A stretch of 64,000 nt of DNA, taken from positions 1 through 64,000 of the forward strand of contig JACUUX010000009.1 of NCBI GenBank assembly GCA_014859105.1, given 5' to 3'. Each line of letters opens with the position of its first letter. Position 1 is the first letter of the stretch. Shown piece after piece: positions 1-9,302 of this stretch. The DNA is from Nitrospirota bacterium (GTDB lineage Bacteria > Nitrospirota > Thermodesulfovibrionia > Thermodesulfovibrionales > SM23-35). A program made the position numbers and the translations under genes. Below the pieces are notes generated by a model. That model made no database searches. It was not told the origin of the DNA and saw only the letters and a program-made list of their open reading frames with translations.

Positions 1-154
1 AAAGTGATGCAGCCATTATCGGCAGCAGCAAAATAAACAGGACTAAGAGTCTCTTCCGACTCTTTATTATGCGCATCGAAGCCTCGTAGTCCCATTTGGC
101 ATGAGCTATACTGGCTGCTTTGAAAAATTCGTATATCTGTCTCGGAAAACTCAT
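1..154 (-). CDS. Unknown membrane protein, N-terminal part only
   Basis: The gene starts at 154 and runs off the left edge, so only 51 residues are visible. The ATG has a near-ideal ribosome-binding site, AAGGAGG at 161-167, and sits 16 bases after the GntR stop, so the two are cotranscribed. The visible part is a hydrophilic N-terminus (begins MSFPRQIYEFFKAAS), then a Lys/Arg cluster (KSRKRLL), then the start of a hydrophobic helix (LVLFILLLPIMAA). This looks like a cytoplasmic N-terminus followed by a transmembrane segment under the positive-inside rule. I do not recognise the family. As the gene directly downstream of a GntR regulator it may be its target, which is inference only. Confidence 0.6.
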   Translation of the reverse strand, partial: MSFPRQIYEFFKAASIAHAKWDYEASMRIIKSRKRLLVLFILLLPIMAASL

Positions 155-170
155 GGTGTAACCTCCTTTT

Positions 171-905
171 TTATTTTATTCTCTCGAATTCCATTTGCAT
201 CTTATTATTACCGCTCCCGATATACCTCACATAGGCAATTGGGTTTCCGTCTGAACTCATAACGATTCTGTTTACAACCAATCCAGGAGAACCCTCCTTT
301 ACTTCGAGTTGATACGCAGTTTCGCCTTTTAGTGCTGTGATCTCAAAAATCTGTATAATCCTTGATATCTTTTTCGTCCCTTTTTCCACTATTAAGTCTA
401 AAAACTGTTTATAGAGAAGATCCTCATCGTCAATGTCAGGAAGTTCGAAAACCGGCACAAAAGACTCCTCTATCAATAAAATCCCGTTGATGTGATTTTT
501 ACAGAGGATATAGTTTATCTCATCATCTGTCATCAATATTTTTTTAATTTCCTCTGGTGGCTTTCTGAAGTCCCTTTCTAATATCTTTTTATTTACTGTC
601 ACCCCCTCTCCGTATAAACAATCTGATAATCTGGTCCTCATCATTAAACCCAGCTGGGGGATTGAATATGTAACAAAAGTCCCTTTTCCTTGCAGTCTTT
701 TAAGATACCCTTCCCGTACTAATTCTTGAACGGCATCTCTAACCGTAACCTTGCTAACATCGTATGTCTTACACAGTTCATCTTCAGTAGGTATCTGGAT
801 ACCCAGAGGCCACTCTCCACTCTCAATCTTATCCCTGATAATGGAGTAAATCTGCACATAAAGTTTAAGTTTGCTCTCTCTGTCTATTGTTCTCTCAATC
901 TTCAT
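171..905 (-). CDS. GntR/HutC-family transcriptional regulator with UTRA effector domain
   Basis: This is a 244-residue cytoplasmic DNA-binding protein. Residues ~10-75 form the GntR winged helix (IPTEDELCKTYDVSKVTVRD, then the wing GYLKRLQGKGTFV). Residues ~90-240 resemble the UTRA ligand-binding domain of the HutC subfamily (VVNRIVMSSDGNPIAYVRYI near the end). The length is normal for the family. The ligand cannot be deduced. The gene lies 195 bp downstream of a sigma-54 activator on the same strand, and a -24/-12 type promoter precedes it, so its own transcription may depend on sigma-54. The membrane-protein gene that follows is probably in the same operon. Confidence 0.85.
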   Translation of the reverse strand: MKIERTIDRESKLKLYVQIYSIIRDKIESGEWPLGIQIPTEDELCKTYDVSKVTVRDAVQELVREGYLKRLQGKGTFVTYSIPQLGLMMRTRLSDCLYGEGVTVNKKILERDFRKPPEEIKKILMTDDEINYILCKNHINGILLIEESFVPVFELPDIDDEDLLYKQFLDLIVEKGTKKISRIIQIFEITALKGETAYQLEVKEGSPGLVVNRIVMSSDGNPIAYVRYIGSGNNKMQMEFERIK

Positions 906-940
906 ATGCTTATTTCTTCATATCTTTATAATCTTTATTG

Positions 941-957
941 AGCAATTCATATGCCAA
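941..957 (-). promoter_or_regulatory. Candidate sigma-54 (-24/-12) promoter of the GntR operon
   Basis: On the minus strand the sequence reads TGGCAT, five bases, then TTGC, giving the diagnostic GG-N10-GC spacing. It lies about 37 bases upstream of the GntR start codon, which leaves a short leader. A sigma-54 enhancer-binding protein gene lies immediately upstream on the same strand. The match departs from consensus (TGGCAC-N5-TTGC) at one -24 position. Confidence 0.5.
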
Positions 958-1099
958 ATTCATAATACCTTGAAAATTAAGGATATTTTTTTGTTTGATT
1001 AAAAAGATGCAATTTAAAGATGCAGGATAAATTTAGAATTGTAGATATGAATTATAAAATTTAAAATGCAACAAATAGATGCATAGAAACTTTATGTTG

Positions 1100-2392
1100 C
1101 TACCTCATTTTCTTTAATTTTCTTTGCAGTTGCTGGCGGTGTATTCCCATGGCCTCGGCTGCCCTTGAGATGTTACCGCCGGATTTCTGTAATGCAGACC
1201 ATATCAGTTCCTTCTCAATATTTACAAGGGCTTCTTTTAACTTTGGTGAAGGATTTATTTTTTGTGAAGGTGAGTGTATCAGATGAGATGGCAAATCAGA
1301 TGGTAATATCTTCGGACTGTTCGCAAAAGATACTGCATGCTCGATAATATTTTCGAGTTCCCTGACATTACCAGGAAATGAATAGTTCATAAGGATATTC
1401 ATAGTTTCATCGCTAATATTTTTGACCAAAATATCCTTTCTTTTATGAGCATGTTTTTTGATGAAATGCTCAACCAGAAGAGAAATGTCCTCAATTCTGT
1501 TTCTTAAAGGCGGCAGATGAATATTTATCACATTAAGCCTGTAAAATAAATCTTCCCTGAAATTACCTTTTTTGCAGGAAATCCTGAGGTCTTTGTTTGT
1601 CGCAGCGATAATTCTTACATCTACTTTTATATGATGAGTGCCTCCGATCCTCATAATTTCACCTTCCTGTATGACTCTCAGAATCTTTGTCTGAAAAAGA
1701 GGTGAAACATCCCCGATCTCGTCAAAAAATACAGTCCCACCATCGGCAAACTCAAGCAGCCCCTTTTTTGTATAATTAGCACCGGTAAAGGCACCCTTTT
1801 CAAAGCCGAATAATTCTGATTCCAGAAGGGTATCCGGTATTGCACTGCAATTGATAATCACAAAAGATTTCTCCTCTCTTGGACTCCACCTGTGGATCGC
1901 CCTCGCTATAAGTTCCTTGCCGGTACCGCTTTCTCCTGTAATTAATACATTACTCTCGCTCAAAGCAGCTTTCTTAATAAGACCAAAAACCTCCTGTATA
2001 AGCGAACTCTTACCTATCGTCTCACCAAAACCATGCTCGTCGATAAGTATTTTTCTCTTGTGTCTCAAGATTATATCCTTCAGACCTTCAACAGAAAGCG
2101 GCTTTTCCAGAAAATCGCTTGCACCGAGCTTCATAGCCTCTACAGCTCTTTTTACATCTGGCATTGAAAAAGCTATCACGGGCATATGCACTCTTAACTC
2201 CAGAAGCCTTTTCCGCCAGTTATCAACATCAAGATCAAGAAAAGCGATATCATACTTAAGAGGATTGACTGAATCGGTTCCGAAGGGAATACCCTTTTGC
2301 TTTGAATTTTGTTTATTTATATTAAAATTGAGTGTTTTAAAGATAGCACTTATCTCTTTTGATTCATCGGAGATAATTAAAATATTCCGCAT
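1100..2392 (-). CDS. Sigma-54-dependent response regulator (REC-AAA+-Fis)
   Basis: This 430-residue NtrC-family activator opens complexes of sigma-54 RNA polymerase by ATP hydrolysis. Residues 1-110 are a somewhat divergent receiver domain, with candidate phospho-acceptor Asp53/55 in FLDLD and conserved Lys97 in FLEKPL. The AAA+ domain (~125-360) has Walker A GESGTGKE, an intact GAFTGA sigma-54 contact loop and Walker B GGTVFFDEIGD. The C-terminus (~390-430) is a Fis-type helix-turn-helix (GGNISRAAEAMGIHRQQLQ). No histidine kinase lies beside it. The sigma-54-like promoter of the downstream GntR operon is a likely target by position. Confidence 0.93.
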   Translation of the reverse strand: MRNILIISDESKEISAIFKTLNFNINKQNSKQKGIPFGTDSVNPLKYDIAFLDLDVDNWRKRLLELRVHMPVIAFSMPDVKRAVEAMKLGASDFLEKPLSVEGLKDIILRHKRKILIDEHGFGETIGKSSLIQEVFGLIKKAALSESNVLITGESGTGKELIARAIHRWSPREEKSFVIINCSAIPDTLLESELFGFEKGAFTGANYTKKGLLEFADGGTVFFDEIGDVSPLFQTKILRVIQEGEIMRIGGTHHIKVDVRIIAATNKDLRISCKKGNFREDLFYRLNVINIHLPPLRNRIEDISLLVEHFIKKHAHKRKDILVKNISDETMNILMNYSFPGNVRELENIIEHAVSFANSPKILPSDLPSHLIHSPSQKINPSPKLKEALVNIEKELIWSALQKSGGNISRAAEAMGIHRQQLQRKLKKMR

Positions 2393-2505
2393 GATGTATT
2401 TTAAAATATCAGGATTGTAAAAAGACAGACTGATATAGTATTAATCAAGGAATTTCATACAGCAGTATTAAGTAATATAATGAGAGTTTGCCGGAATTTT
2501 ATTTT

Positions 2506-3645
2506 CTACATGTCAGAAATGAGTTCAATCACTGTCACTTCAGGAGGAGACAGGAAACGGATTGGCGGTCCCCATGTTCCTGAACCTCTGCTTACATAAA
2601 GAGAAGAAATATCCGTGAGTTTTTCAAAACCTGCCTGAGCAGGATAATATAAACCTGTAATCAGGCTGAATGGGAAAATCTGTCCCTTATGAACATGCCC
2701 TGAAAGCTGAAGATCGAAAAGACCAATTGCTTCTTCATCTACAAGCGGCCTGTGTTTCATTAAAATGATAAATTTGTCCCTCGGAAGCTTCTCCAGCAAC
2801 TCCTTCTCTGAAACATCATTATAGTTTTTGTAATATTTCCCCGCGGGGTCATCAACCCCTGCAATGTAAATAATTCCTGCAACCTCCATGCTTTCTCCTC
2901 TTAAGACTGTAAACCCTGCCTTCTCGGTAAAATTCAGCGCCTGTTCAAGTCCTGCGTAAAACTCGTGATTTCCTGTTACCGCAAATTTTCCGTATCCCGG
3001 TTTGATTTGCCGGAAAATCTCTGCAAGCCTTTGAAGATTGTCAATCTGTCCGTCGACCAGATCACCTGTTGACACCAGTATATCCGGGTTTTCCGATTTG
3101 ACTATATCAAAAATTTTTCCCAATCTCCCTTCTCTCACAATAAGGCCGATATGCACATCGGAAACCTGAACTATCTTAAATCCATTGAACTCTTCAGGAA
3201 TTTTTGAGGTTTTAATAACTATCCTTTCAGTACGTATATTTCTTGCCTCAAAGTAACCGTAAATACCGATTGTGATTGAAATCAGAAGAGGAATGAAAAA
3301 GGACAAATTCGCCGGCGGCATAAACAGGTAAACATCTTTCTTCATAACCGACCCGGCCACATATAAAATTAAGCGATAAATATCTATGACCAGAGACACA
3401 CAGATGAACAAAAAAAGGACACCCATCCATGTGTATCCTGAATAAGACATTACAATTGCAAAAAGCTCAAAGCCGGCATTTTCAGCAACATGAATAATAA
3501 CAGGAGTAACAATCATTATAAGCATCCAGACGGCTATAAGGACTCCTCTCCGTGCATGAAAAGCAAAGGCGGCCTTCGCTTTAAGGAATGCATATAGGTG
3601 CATACCGCCGTAGATAATAAAGAAAGTGAATAAAAATAGGGTCAT
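2506..3645 (-). CDS. Membrane-anchored metallophosphoesterase (YaeI-like)
   Basis: This is a 379-residue protein with about four N-terminal hydrophobic segments (residues ~1-155) followed by a calcineurin-type phosphoesterase domain. Metal-binding motifs appear in the expected order: DVHIG, GDLVDG, GNHEFY, a KHRP His and GHVHKGQ. Relatives such as YaeI act on phosphodiesters at the membrane (UDP-diacylglucosamine hydrolysis or related envelope chemistry); the substrate here is unknown. It begins 12 bases after the stop of the RND pump and is the last gene of the tetR-tolC-MFP-RND operon, so it may be co-induced with efflux. Confidence 0.85.
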   Translation of the reverse strand: MTLFLFTFFIIYGGMHLYAFLKAKAAFAFHARRGVLIAVWMLIMIVTPVIIHVAENAGFELFAIVMSYSGYTWMGVLFLFICVSLVIDIYRLILYVAGSVMKKDVYLFMPPANLSFFIPLLISITIGIYGYFEARNIRTERIVIKTSKIPEEFNGFKIVQVSDVHIGLIVREGRLGKIFDIVKSENPDILVSTGDLVDGQIDNLQRLAEIFRQIKPGYGKFAVTGNHEFYAGLEQALNFTEKAGFTVLRGESMEVAGIIYIAGVDDPAGKYYKNYNDVSEKELLEKLPRDKFIILMKHRPLVDEEAIGLFDLQLSGHVHKGQIFPFSLITGLYYPAQAGFEKLTDISSLYVSRGSGTWGPPIRFLSPPEVTVIELISDM

Positions 3646-3657
3646 TTCAACACATCC

Positions 3658-6600
3658 CTACGGGACTGTTTCTTTTGTCATCGGCTTTTTAAAAAACTTT
3701 GACTGTAAATCATCAAGCAAATCATATACCACCGGTACCACCACGAGGGTAAGCAGCAGTGATGAAAGAAGTCCTCCTATTACAATTACAGCCATAGGTG
3801 TCCTTGTTTCAGCCCCTTCTCCTATTCCTGCTGCTATAGGCGTCATGGCTAATATCAGCGACAGGGTAGTCATAAGTATAGGCCTGAGCCTTATCGGTCC
3901 GGCATGAAGTATCGCTTCTTTCCGTCCCATTCCCCTTTCCCTGAGTGTATTGGTATAGCTAACAAGAAGTATTCCGTTGTTGACAACTATGCCCACAAGC
4001 AGGATTATTCCCACGAAACTCATGATGTTTAATGTATTTCCGGTCAGCAAAAGGGCGCTGAATGCGCCAACAATCGAGAGGGGAACAGAAAGAAGGATGG
4101 TAAAGGGATGGATGAAGCTTTCAAACTGGGACGCCAGTACAATATAGACCATGATGATGCCAAGGATCATTGCAAATAAGAGATATTGAAAAGACTCGCC
4201 CATTACATCTGCAAGACCTTTATAAATTCCGGAATAATCGGGAGGAAGTATGCCTGCTGATATGCCGTCAAGTTCGGCTTTTGCCTGACCGAGGGGTTTG
4301 CCTTCAAGGTTGGCAAATATGGTTACCGCCCTCTGTCTGTCAACCCTGTTTATGACTGCCGGGCCTCCACCCTCCTGAATTGTTACGATACCGGATAGCT
4401 CTATCAGTCTCCCGTCTTTTGATCTGACATGGAGATTTTTTATATCACGTGGATTCATTCTGTCTTCCGGCTTAAGCCTCATCCTTACATCATATCTTCT
4501 GCCCTTCGTTTCGTCCTTGAATTTTGTAACATCAACCTCGCCGCTGATTAATAAATTAACGGCCTCCGCCAATGTGGCTATGTCGACTCCAAGGTCTGCA
4601 GCCTTGTCCCTGTCAATATATACCCTTAATTCCGGCTTACCGGCCTCTATAGTTGTATCCACGTCAACTATACCGGGAAGTTTTGATAACTCCTCCACTA
4701 TCTGATTTGCATATGCCTCAATGTCTGATAGTTCCCTGCCCCTGATACTATACTGTATCGGCACCATCCTCACTCCTCCGCCTATGAGAGCTACATTCTC
4801 AGCAGTGCCTTTAAGTCCCGCTATCTCCCTGAATCTTCCCCTCACCTCCGACATTATCTGCTCCTGAGTCTTATCCCTCTGGGCCTTTGCTATCAGAGTG
4901 ATAAACATTATCCCCTTATTGACCTCCCCGAATAGACCCTGACCATAAAATACGTTTTTTACCTCTGGTGTGTTTCTTATAATATCTTCTGCGTTTTTGA
5001 ACAGGCCGTCCACTCTTTCCACGGAATAATCTATCGGAGCCTCGAGCCTTACGATAAACCTACCCTGATCTTCAGGGGGGTGGAATTCCTTTCCTATAAG
5101 TGTTGAAACGAAAAGGCCTGATAAGAAAGCGGCTATTGCGAAAAGTATAACAATGATTCTGTGTTTAAGGACTGTTGTCAGCAGATATTTGTAAAAGTCC
5201 TCGATCTTTTTATAACCTGTGTCGAACCTGGCAGAGATTCCACTAACCTTTTGTCCCATCTTTGCAGGTGAAGGTGATTCCTGACTCTTCTCTCCGGACC
5301 CTTGACTTTCGACACCTGACCCCGGACTCTTTAAATATCTCGATGCCATCATCGGGGTGAAGGTAAAGGCAACAAACAATGATATAAAGAGTGCAAATAC
5401 GATCGTAAGTCCAAACTCCATGAAAAACATGCCTATAATGCCTTTCATGAACGCTACAGGCAGGAATATGACCACTGTGGTAAAGGTTGCAGCCATAATC
5501 GCAAATCCTATCTCGGATGTGGAAAATAAGGCAGCTTCACGCGGTGTCATTCCCTTCTCCATGTGTCTGAAAATGTTTTCGATAACTACTATGGCATTGT
5601 CAATAAGCGTGCCTATGGCGATGGCAAAGGCAAGCATGGTCATATTATTAAAGGTAAACCCGAATGCGTTTATGAGAATAAGTGTTGATATTAATGAAAT
5701 CGGTATGGAAAGGGCTATTATTACAGTAGATTTTATATTTCTCAGAAAAACAAATACTATAAAAGCAGCCAGAAGGCCTCCGTAAACGAGCTGATATTGC
5801 ACTTCGTGAATAGACCTTTTTATAAAATCCGACTGGTCAAAACTTATGCCCAGTCTCATCCCCGGCGGAAGGCTGTTTTTGATGGTAACAAGTTCCTTTT
5901 TTATCCTGTCTATAACCTCGACCGTATTAGTCCCGGACTGCTTCTGTATGCCGAGACCGACTGCCGGGAGGCCGTTGAATCTGGCTATTGACCGCCTCTC
6001 CTGCATGCCGTCCTCTACCCTGCCGACGTCCCTTATCCTCACAGGCGCCCCACCGTGATAGGCTACGATCAGGTCATTGAAGTCCTGCACCTCTGTAATT
6101 TCCCCCTTTATCTTTACTGTGTATTCCTTTGTAATGCTTTCTATCCTCCCTCCGGGGAGTTCAATATTTTCATACTCCAGAGCCCTCGCCACATCATGAG
6201 AGGTTATCCTGTAAGCTTTTAATTTATCCGCATCAAGCCAGACTCTTACCTGCCTTAATCTCAGCCCGCCCGTTCTTACTGCGCCCACTCCTTCTATCCT
6301 CTGGAGATGCTCCTTTAAAACCTCATCCGCATAGGTGGAAAGCTCGCGCACGGATTTTTCACCTGAGAGGGACAGCCACATAACCGGGGTTGCGTCGGGA
6401 TCAACCTTTTCTATTACCGGCTCATCTATATCCCTCGGCAGCTGTCTTCTTATAGCCGAGACCTTTTCCCTGACATCCTGCACTGCGAGGTCAATGTCCC
6501 TTTCAAGGACAAACTCAACCATAACCCTTGAAAAGCCTTCGGTGCTTGTGGACATGATTGTCTTTACGCCGTTAATTGTGTTTACAGCTTCCTCAATCTT

Positions 6601-6795
6601 GTCCGTAACATCGATGTCCATTATCTCCGGGCTCGCACCCCTGAGTGTCGTGACGATACTGACCATGGGGAATTCAACCTTTGGAAAGAGATCAACCCCG
6701 ATGCTCGGATAACTGACCACTCCCAGTACAACAAGGGAGATTATGACCATTGTGGCAAAAACAGGTTTTTTTATGGCCGTATTAGTTAACCACAT
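3658..6795 (-). CDS. RND multidrug efflux inner-membrane transporter (HAE1/AcrB family)
   Basis: This 1045-residue proton-driven antiporter forms the inner-membrane trimer of a tripartite pump. It has the full RND layout: TM1, a periplasmic porter domain, TM2-6, a cytoplasmic linker, TM7, a second porter domain and TM8-12. The TM4 proton-relay motif reads GTLIDNAIVVIEN, so the second Asp of the AcrB D-D pair is Asn, as in many non-enteric family members. The start overlaps the MFP gene by 14 bases and has its own GAAGGAG site inside that gene. The linker around residues 490-515 is Ser/Gly/Glu-rich and encoded by a 7-bp-period repeat (5280-5328). Its partners are the MFP and TolC genes upstream. 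Confidence 0.96.
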   Translation of the reverse strand: MWLTNTAIKKPVFATMVIISLVVLGVVSYPSIGVDLFPKVEFPMVSIVTTLRGASPEIMDIDVTDKIEEAVNTINGVKTIMSTSTEGFSRVMVEFVLERDIDLAVQDVREKVSAIRRQLPRDIDEPVIEKVDPDATPVMWLSLSGEKSVRELSTYADEVLKEHLQRIEGVGAVRTGGLRLRQVRVWLDADKLKAYRITSHDVARALEYENIELPGGRIESITKEYTVKIKGEITEVQDFNDLIVAYHGGAPVRIRDVGRVEDGMQERRSIARFNGLPAVGLGIQKQSGTNTVEVIDRIKKELVTIKNSLPPGMRLGISFDQSDFIKRSIHEVQYQLVYGGLLAAFIVFVFLRNIKSTVIIALSIPISLISTLILINAFGFTFNNMTMLAFAIAIGTLIDNAIVVIENIFRHMEKGMTPREAALFSTSEIGFAIMAATFTTVVIFLPVAFMKGIIGMFFMEFGLTIVFALFISLFVAFTFTPMMASRYLKSPGSGVESQGSGEKSQESPSPAKMGQKVSGISARFDTGYKKIEDFYKYLLTTVLKHRIIVILFAIAAFLSGLFVSTLIGKEFHPPEDQGRFIVRLEAPIDYSVERVDGLFKNAEDIIRNTPEVKNVFYGQGLFGEVNKGIMFITLIAKAQRDKTQEQIMSEVRGRFREIAGLKGTAENVALIGGGVRMVPIQYSIRGRELSDIEAYANQIVEELSKLPGIVDVDTTIEAGKPELRVYIDRDKAADLGVDIATLAEAVNLLISGEVDVTKFKDETKGRRYDVRMRLKPEDRMNPRDIKNLHVRSKDGRLIELSGIVTIQEGGGPAVINRVDRQRAVTIFANLEGKPLGQAKAELDGISAGILPPDYSGIYKGLADVMGESFQYLLFAMILGIIMVYIVLASQFESFIHPFTILLSVPLSIVGAFSALLLTGNTLNIMSFVGIILLVGIVVNNGILLVSYTNTLRERGMGRKEAILHAGPIRLRPILMTTLSLILAMTPIAAGIGEGAETRTPMAVIVIGGLLSSLLLTLVVVPVVYDLLDDLQSKFFKKPMTKETVP
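5280..5328. repeat. Degenerate 7-bp repeat (7 units, consensus CCNGACN) inside the RND gene
   Basis: Seven consecutive heptamers can be laid out without gaps, and six of them have GAC at positions 4-6. They encode the hydrophilic central cytoplasmic linker of the pump (SPGSGVESQGSGEKSQES). Total length is 49 bp, which is not a multiple of three, so the array was probably accommodated with flanking changes. Confidence 0.75.
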
Positions 6796-7867
6796 TTACC
6801 TTTGCTCCTTCGAACAGATTCTGCTGTCCTACAGTCACCACCAGTTCGCCTTCCTTCAGTCCTTCCGTTACCTCCGTCATCTCGCCGTACTTCTGACCAA
6901 CCTTTATTAACCTTTCAATTGCTGTTTTATTTTCTACTACAAAAACCTTTATTTTTTCTTCTTCATAAAGAAGAGATGTCGCCGGAACAAGAACCGTTTC
7001 TTTCGGCAAACCGGTGTAAAGAATAACACTCGCGAACATGCCGGGTTTCAAGACCCGGGGATTCGGCACCAATGCTTCCACTTGAAGCGTCCTCGTAATC
7101 TCATCAACAGCAGGATAGACAATGTCGACCCTGCCCTGAAATTCCATCTCTGGAAAGGTATCCACTCTGAAAACAATATCTTGCCCTTTCTTCACTTTAC
7201 CCACATCTTTTTTTGTCACAGTGAAATTGAGTTTAATGGGATTATCCGTGATAATTACAAAAAGTTCTGTGCCGTTTCTGACAAAATCACCTGCCGATGC
7301 CTTCTTCTCTTTCACCACACCCGAAAGAGGAGATACGATGTTTGTCTTTTTCAGACTTTCTCTTGCGAGGGATAGTGCCACCCTTGACATTTCCAGATCA
7401 GCCTCTGCAAGAGACAACCGCGTTGACACATCATCAAACTGTTGCCGGGTCACAAGTTCTTCTTTGTACAGAGTTTCCTTTCGCTGATATTCCAATCTTG
7501 TATTAGCAAGTGTAGCTTCCGACCGTCTTAATGCGGCTTCAGCCCCCTTAACCTCGAGGTCATAATCTGTATCGTCAATTGTCGCGAGAAGCATTCCCTT
7601 TGAAACTACTGTCCCTTCGTCAACTTTTGCACTTTTCAATACCCCGTCTACTTCTGCGCTTACAGTAACTTCATCATAAGGGTTCAAAGTGCCGATTGTT
7701 TCAATGAATGGCCTGAGAGCCATCTTCCCTGCAACCTGAACCTGCACATTAACAGCCCTTTCCTCCGGCACCTTAGTTTCTTTTTTCTTACAACCCCAAA
7801 AAGAGAGCAAACAGCAGAGAGTAAACAGCAAACAGTGGGTTAGAATAAAAAAATAACTTTTTTTCAT
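6782..7867 (-). CDS. Efflux periplasmic adaptor (membrane fusion protein), lipoprotein
   Basis: This 361-residue RND adaptor bridges the inner-membrane pump and TolC. It has a lipoprotein signal peptide with lipobox LSFWGC at about residues 22-27. The order after that is a biotinyl-lipoyl half motif (EVDGVLKSAKVDEGTVVSKG), an alpha-helical hairpin (~100-170), the second lipoyl half (IVSPLSGVVKEKKASAGDFV), a beta-barrel and a membrane-proximal domain. Its 3' end overlaps the pump gene, indicating translational coupling. The signal-peptide coding DNA is a 7-bp-period repeat (7802-7836), which is unusual. Confidence 0.94.
   Translation of the reverse strand: MKKSYFFILTHCLLFTLCCLLSFWGCKKKETKVPEERAVNVQVQVAGKMALRPFIETIGTLNPYDEVTVSAEVDGVLKSAKVDEGTVVSKGMLLATIDDTDYDLEVKGAEAALRRSEATLANTRLEYQRKETLYKEELVTRQQFDDVSTRLSLAEADLEMSRVALSLARESLKKTNIVSPLSGVVKEKKASAGDFVRNGTELFVIITDNPIKLNFTVTKKDVGKVKKGQDIVFRVDTFPEMEFQGRVDIVYPAVDEITRTLQVEALVPNPRVLKPGMFASVILYTGLPKETVLVPATSLLYEEEKIKVFVVENKTAIERLIKVGQKYGEMTEVTEGLKEGELVVTVGQQNLFEGAKVNVVN
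7802..7836. repeat. Degenerate 7-bp repeat (5 units, consensus ANANAGY) in the MFP signal peptide
   Basis: Five consecutive heptamers on the plus strand alternate AAACAGY and AGAGAGY types. On the coding strand they encode the Leu/Cys/Phe-rich hydrophobic core of the lipoprotein signal peptide. Loss or gain of one unit would shift the frame. Confidence 0.7.
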
Positions 7868-7900
7868 TGTTCAAATACCCTTTCTTTTATTCCCCTTTCG

Positions 7901-7935
7901 GTCATTCCGGCTCGTTCGGAATCCTTCTTGAATAG
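7901..7935. repeat. Half of a GTCATTCC-type REP palindrome
   Basis: In the 91-bp gap between tolC and MFP lies GTCATTCCGG-CTCGTT-CGGAATCC, a hairpin sharing its ends with the paired palindromes at 24239, 28373, 43021 and 44313. Only one arm is present here. Confidence 0.5.
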
Positions 7936-7958
7936 CCATTGAAAAGTGCCTATCACGG

Positions 7959-9302
7959 CTACTCACTCATGACAGTCTTTAGAAGTGTTCCTGTTACCCG
8001 TTTCAATCTCAGGATAGATAATTGATAAAAATAGCCTGCATCTGATAACTGCCTTTCTGATGTAAGCAATAAAGTGTTTGCATCAATAACATCGATACTA
8101 TTGGCGAGTCCGAATTCATACTGTTTTGAGACGGCATTATAATTGTCACGCGCAAAAGTAACCTCGTCTTCAATGGATTTTATGACCATCTTTTGTGTTT
8201 GAAACTCAAGATAAGCGTTTTCGACTTCAATATTTATTGTCTTTATGAGATCCTCATATGACAACCCAGCCTGTCTCTGTCTTGCCTTTGCCTCATTTAC
8301 TTCTGCACGCCTCAGTCCGCCCTCAAAAAAAGGGAAATTGAGCATAAGTTTCCCGTAAATGGCCTCCTTGAGAAAAAAAGGTGAAGCCGGATCTTCATCT
8401 CTCCCCACGTAAGCACCTTCAATAGAAATGTCCGGCCAATATGCCCCCTTCGTATATTTAACCTGATCTTCTGCAATTTTCTTCTGGAGATTCATAGATT
8501 TTAATTCGGCGCGTTCTGAAAGAGCCTTTTCTTTCAAATAAGGAAGTACATAACCTTCCAGTGGTTCAGTTACTCCGGGTTCCTTAATTTCATAGTCTCC
8601 AGTTAAACCGGCAATCCTTGCTAAGATTGCCTTAGCCAATTTGAGACTGTTCTCAGCCCTCACCATGTCTGATTTTGCACCGGATAGCTCGGCTTCAGCC
8701 CTCAGCAGATCGGTTTTTGTTACTTCACCAACCTTGAGCCTTGTAGTTGCTGCGTCTCTGTGCTTTGTTAACCTTTCAGCATTCGCCTTTGCAATTTCAA
8801 AAGCTCTTTTTGCCCTTAAAATATCATAATAAGCTGATGCGACGCTTAAAAGGTATTCTTCTGTCACAGCATAAAGGTCATATTCGCTCCTTTTTATGTT
8901 TTCTTTGGAGATCTTCAATGCAGTTATTTCTCTGCCGCTTAAGGACATCGATTGGTCAAGCTTTAAACCCCATGACGTGGAATAGTCTGGTTGAAGAGTA
9001 ATAAAACGTTCTGCAAAGGTAGCGGATTTTTCTTCACTGAATTTTGTATAATCCCAGAATGCAGAAAGTCTCGGGAACAGAACAGAAACGGCCTTCTCCT
9101 TTTCCCTTTCAGCGATATAAAGGTCTTCTTCTGATATCTTTATTCTTTCGGCACGTTCAAGCGCAATTCTGTACATGTCTTCGAGTGAATACTCCTCTGC
9201 AAAAAGATTTTCAGGTGCAACAACTCCGGCAGAAAATATAAAAGCGATAAGGGCGTATATCATAACTTTAAATCTCATGTTATAAATTACTGTTACATTC
9301 AT
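7959..9302 (-). CDS. TolC-family outer-membrane efflux protein
   Basis: This is a 447-residue OEP-family protein forming the outer-membrane exit duct. After a signal peptide (hydrophobic core ~13-30, likely cleavage after NLFA) come two homologous alpha-helical coiled-coil repeats (~40-230 and ~240-435), the usual length for the family. Two starts are possible: 9302, and 9278 just after the TetR stop. I chose 9302 because GGAGG lies six bases upstream of it, whereas the later ATG has no ribosome-binding site. The choice makes a 23-bp overlap with tetR. It is part of the tripartite pump with the two genes downstream. Confidence 0.93.
   Translation of the reverse strand: MNVTVIYNMRFKVMIYALIAFIFSAGVVAPENLFAEEYSLEDMYRIALERAERIKISEEDLYIAEREKEKAVSVLFPRLSAFWDYTKFSEEKSATFAERFITLQPDYSTSWGLKLDQSMSLSGREITALKISKENIKRSEYDLYAVTEEYLLSVASAYYDILRAKRAFEIAKANAERLTKHRDAATTRLKVGEVTKTDLLRAEAELSGAKSDMVRAENSLKLAKAILARIAGLTGDYEIKEPGVTEPLEGYVLPYLKEKALSERAELKSMNLQKKIAEDQVKYTKGAYWPDISIEGAYVGRDEDPASPFFLKEAIYGKLMLNFPFFEGGLRRAEVNEAKARQRQAGLSYEDLIKTINIEVENAYLEFQTQKMVIKSIEDEVTFARDNYNAVSKQYEFGLANSIDVIDANTLLLTSERQLSDAGYFYQLSILRLKRVTGTLLKTVMSE

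Noticed and set aside
1851-2420. A 189-codon frame opposite the sigma-54 activator
   Set aside because: It is an antisense shadow of a clear AAA+ gene with no start signal and no domain.
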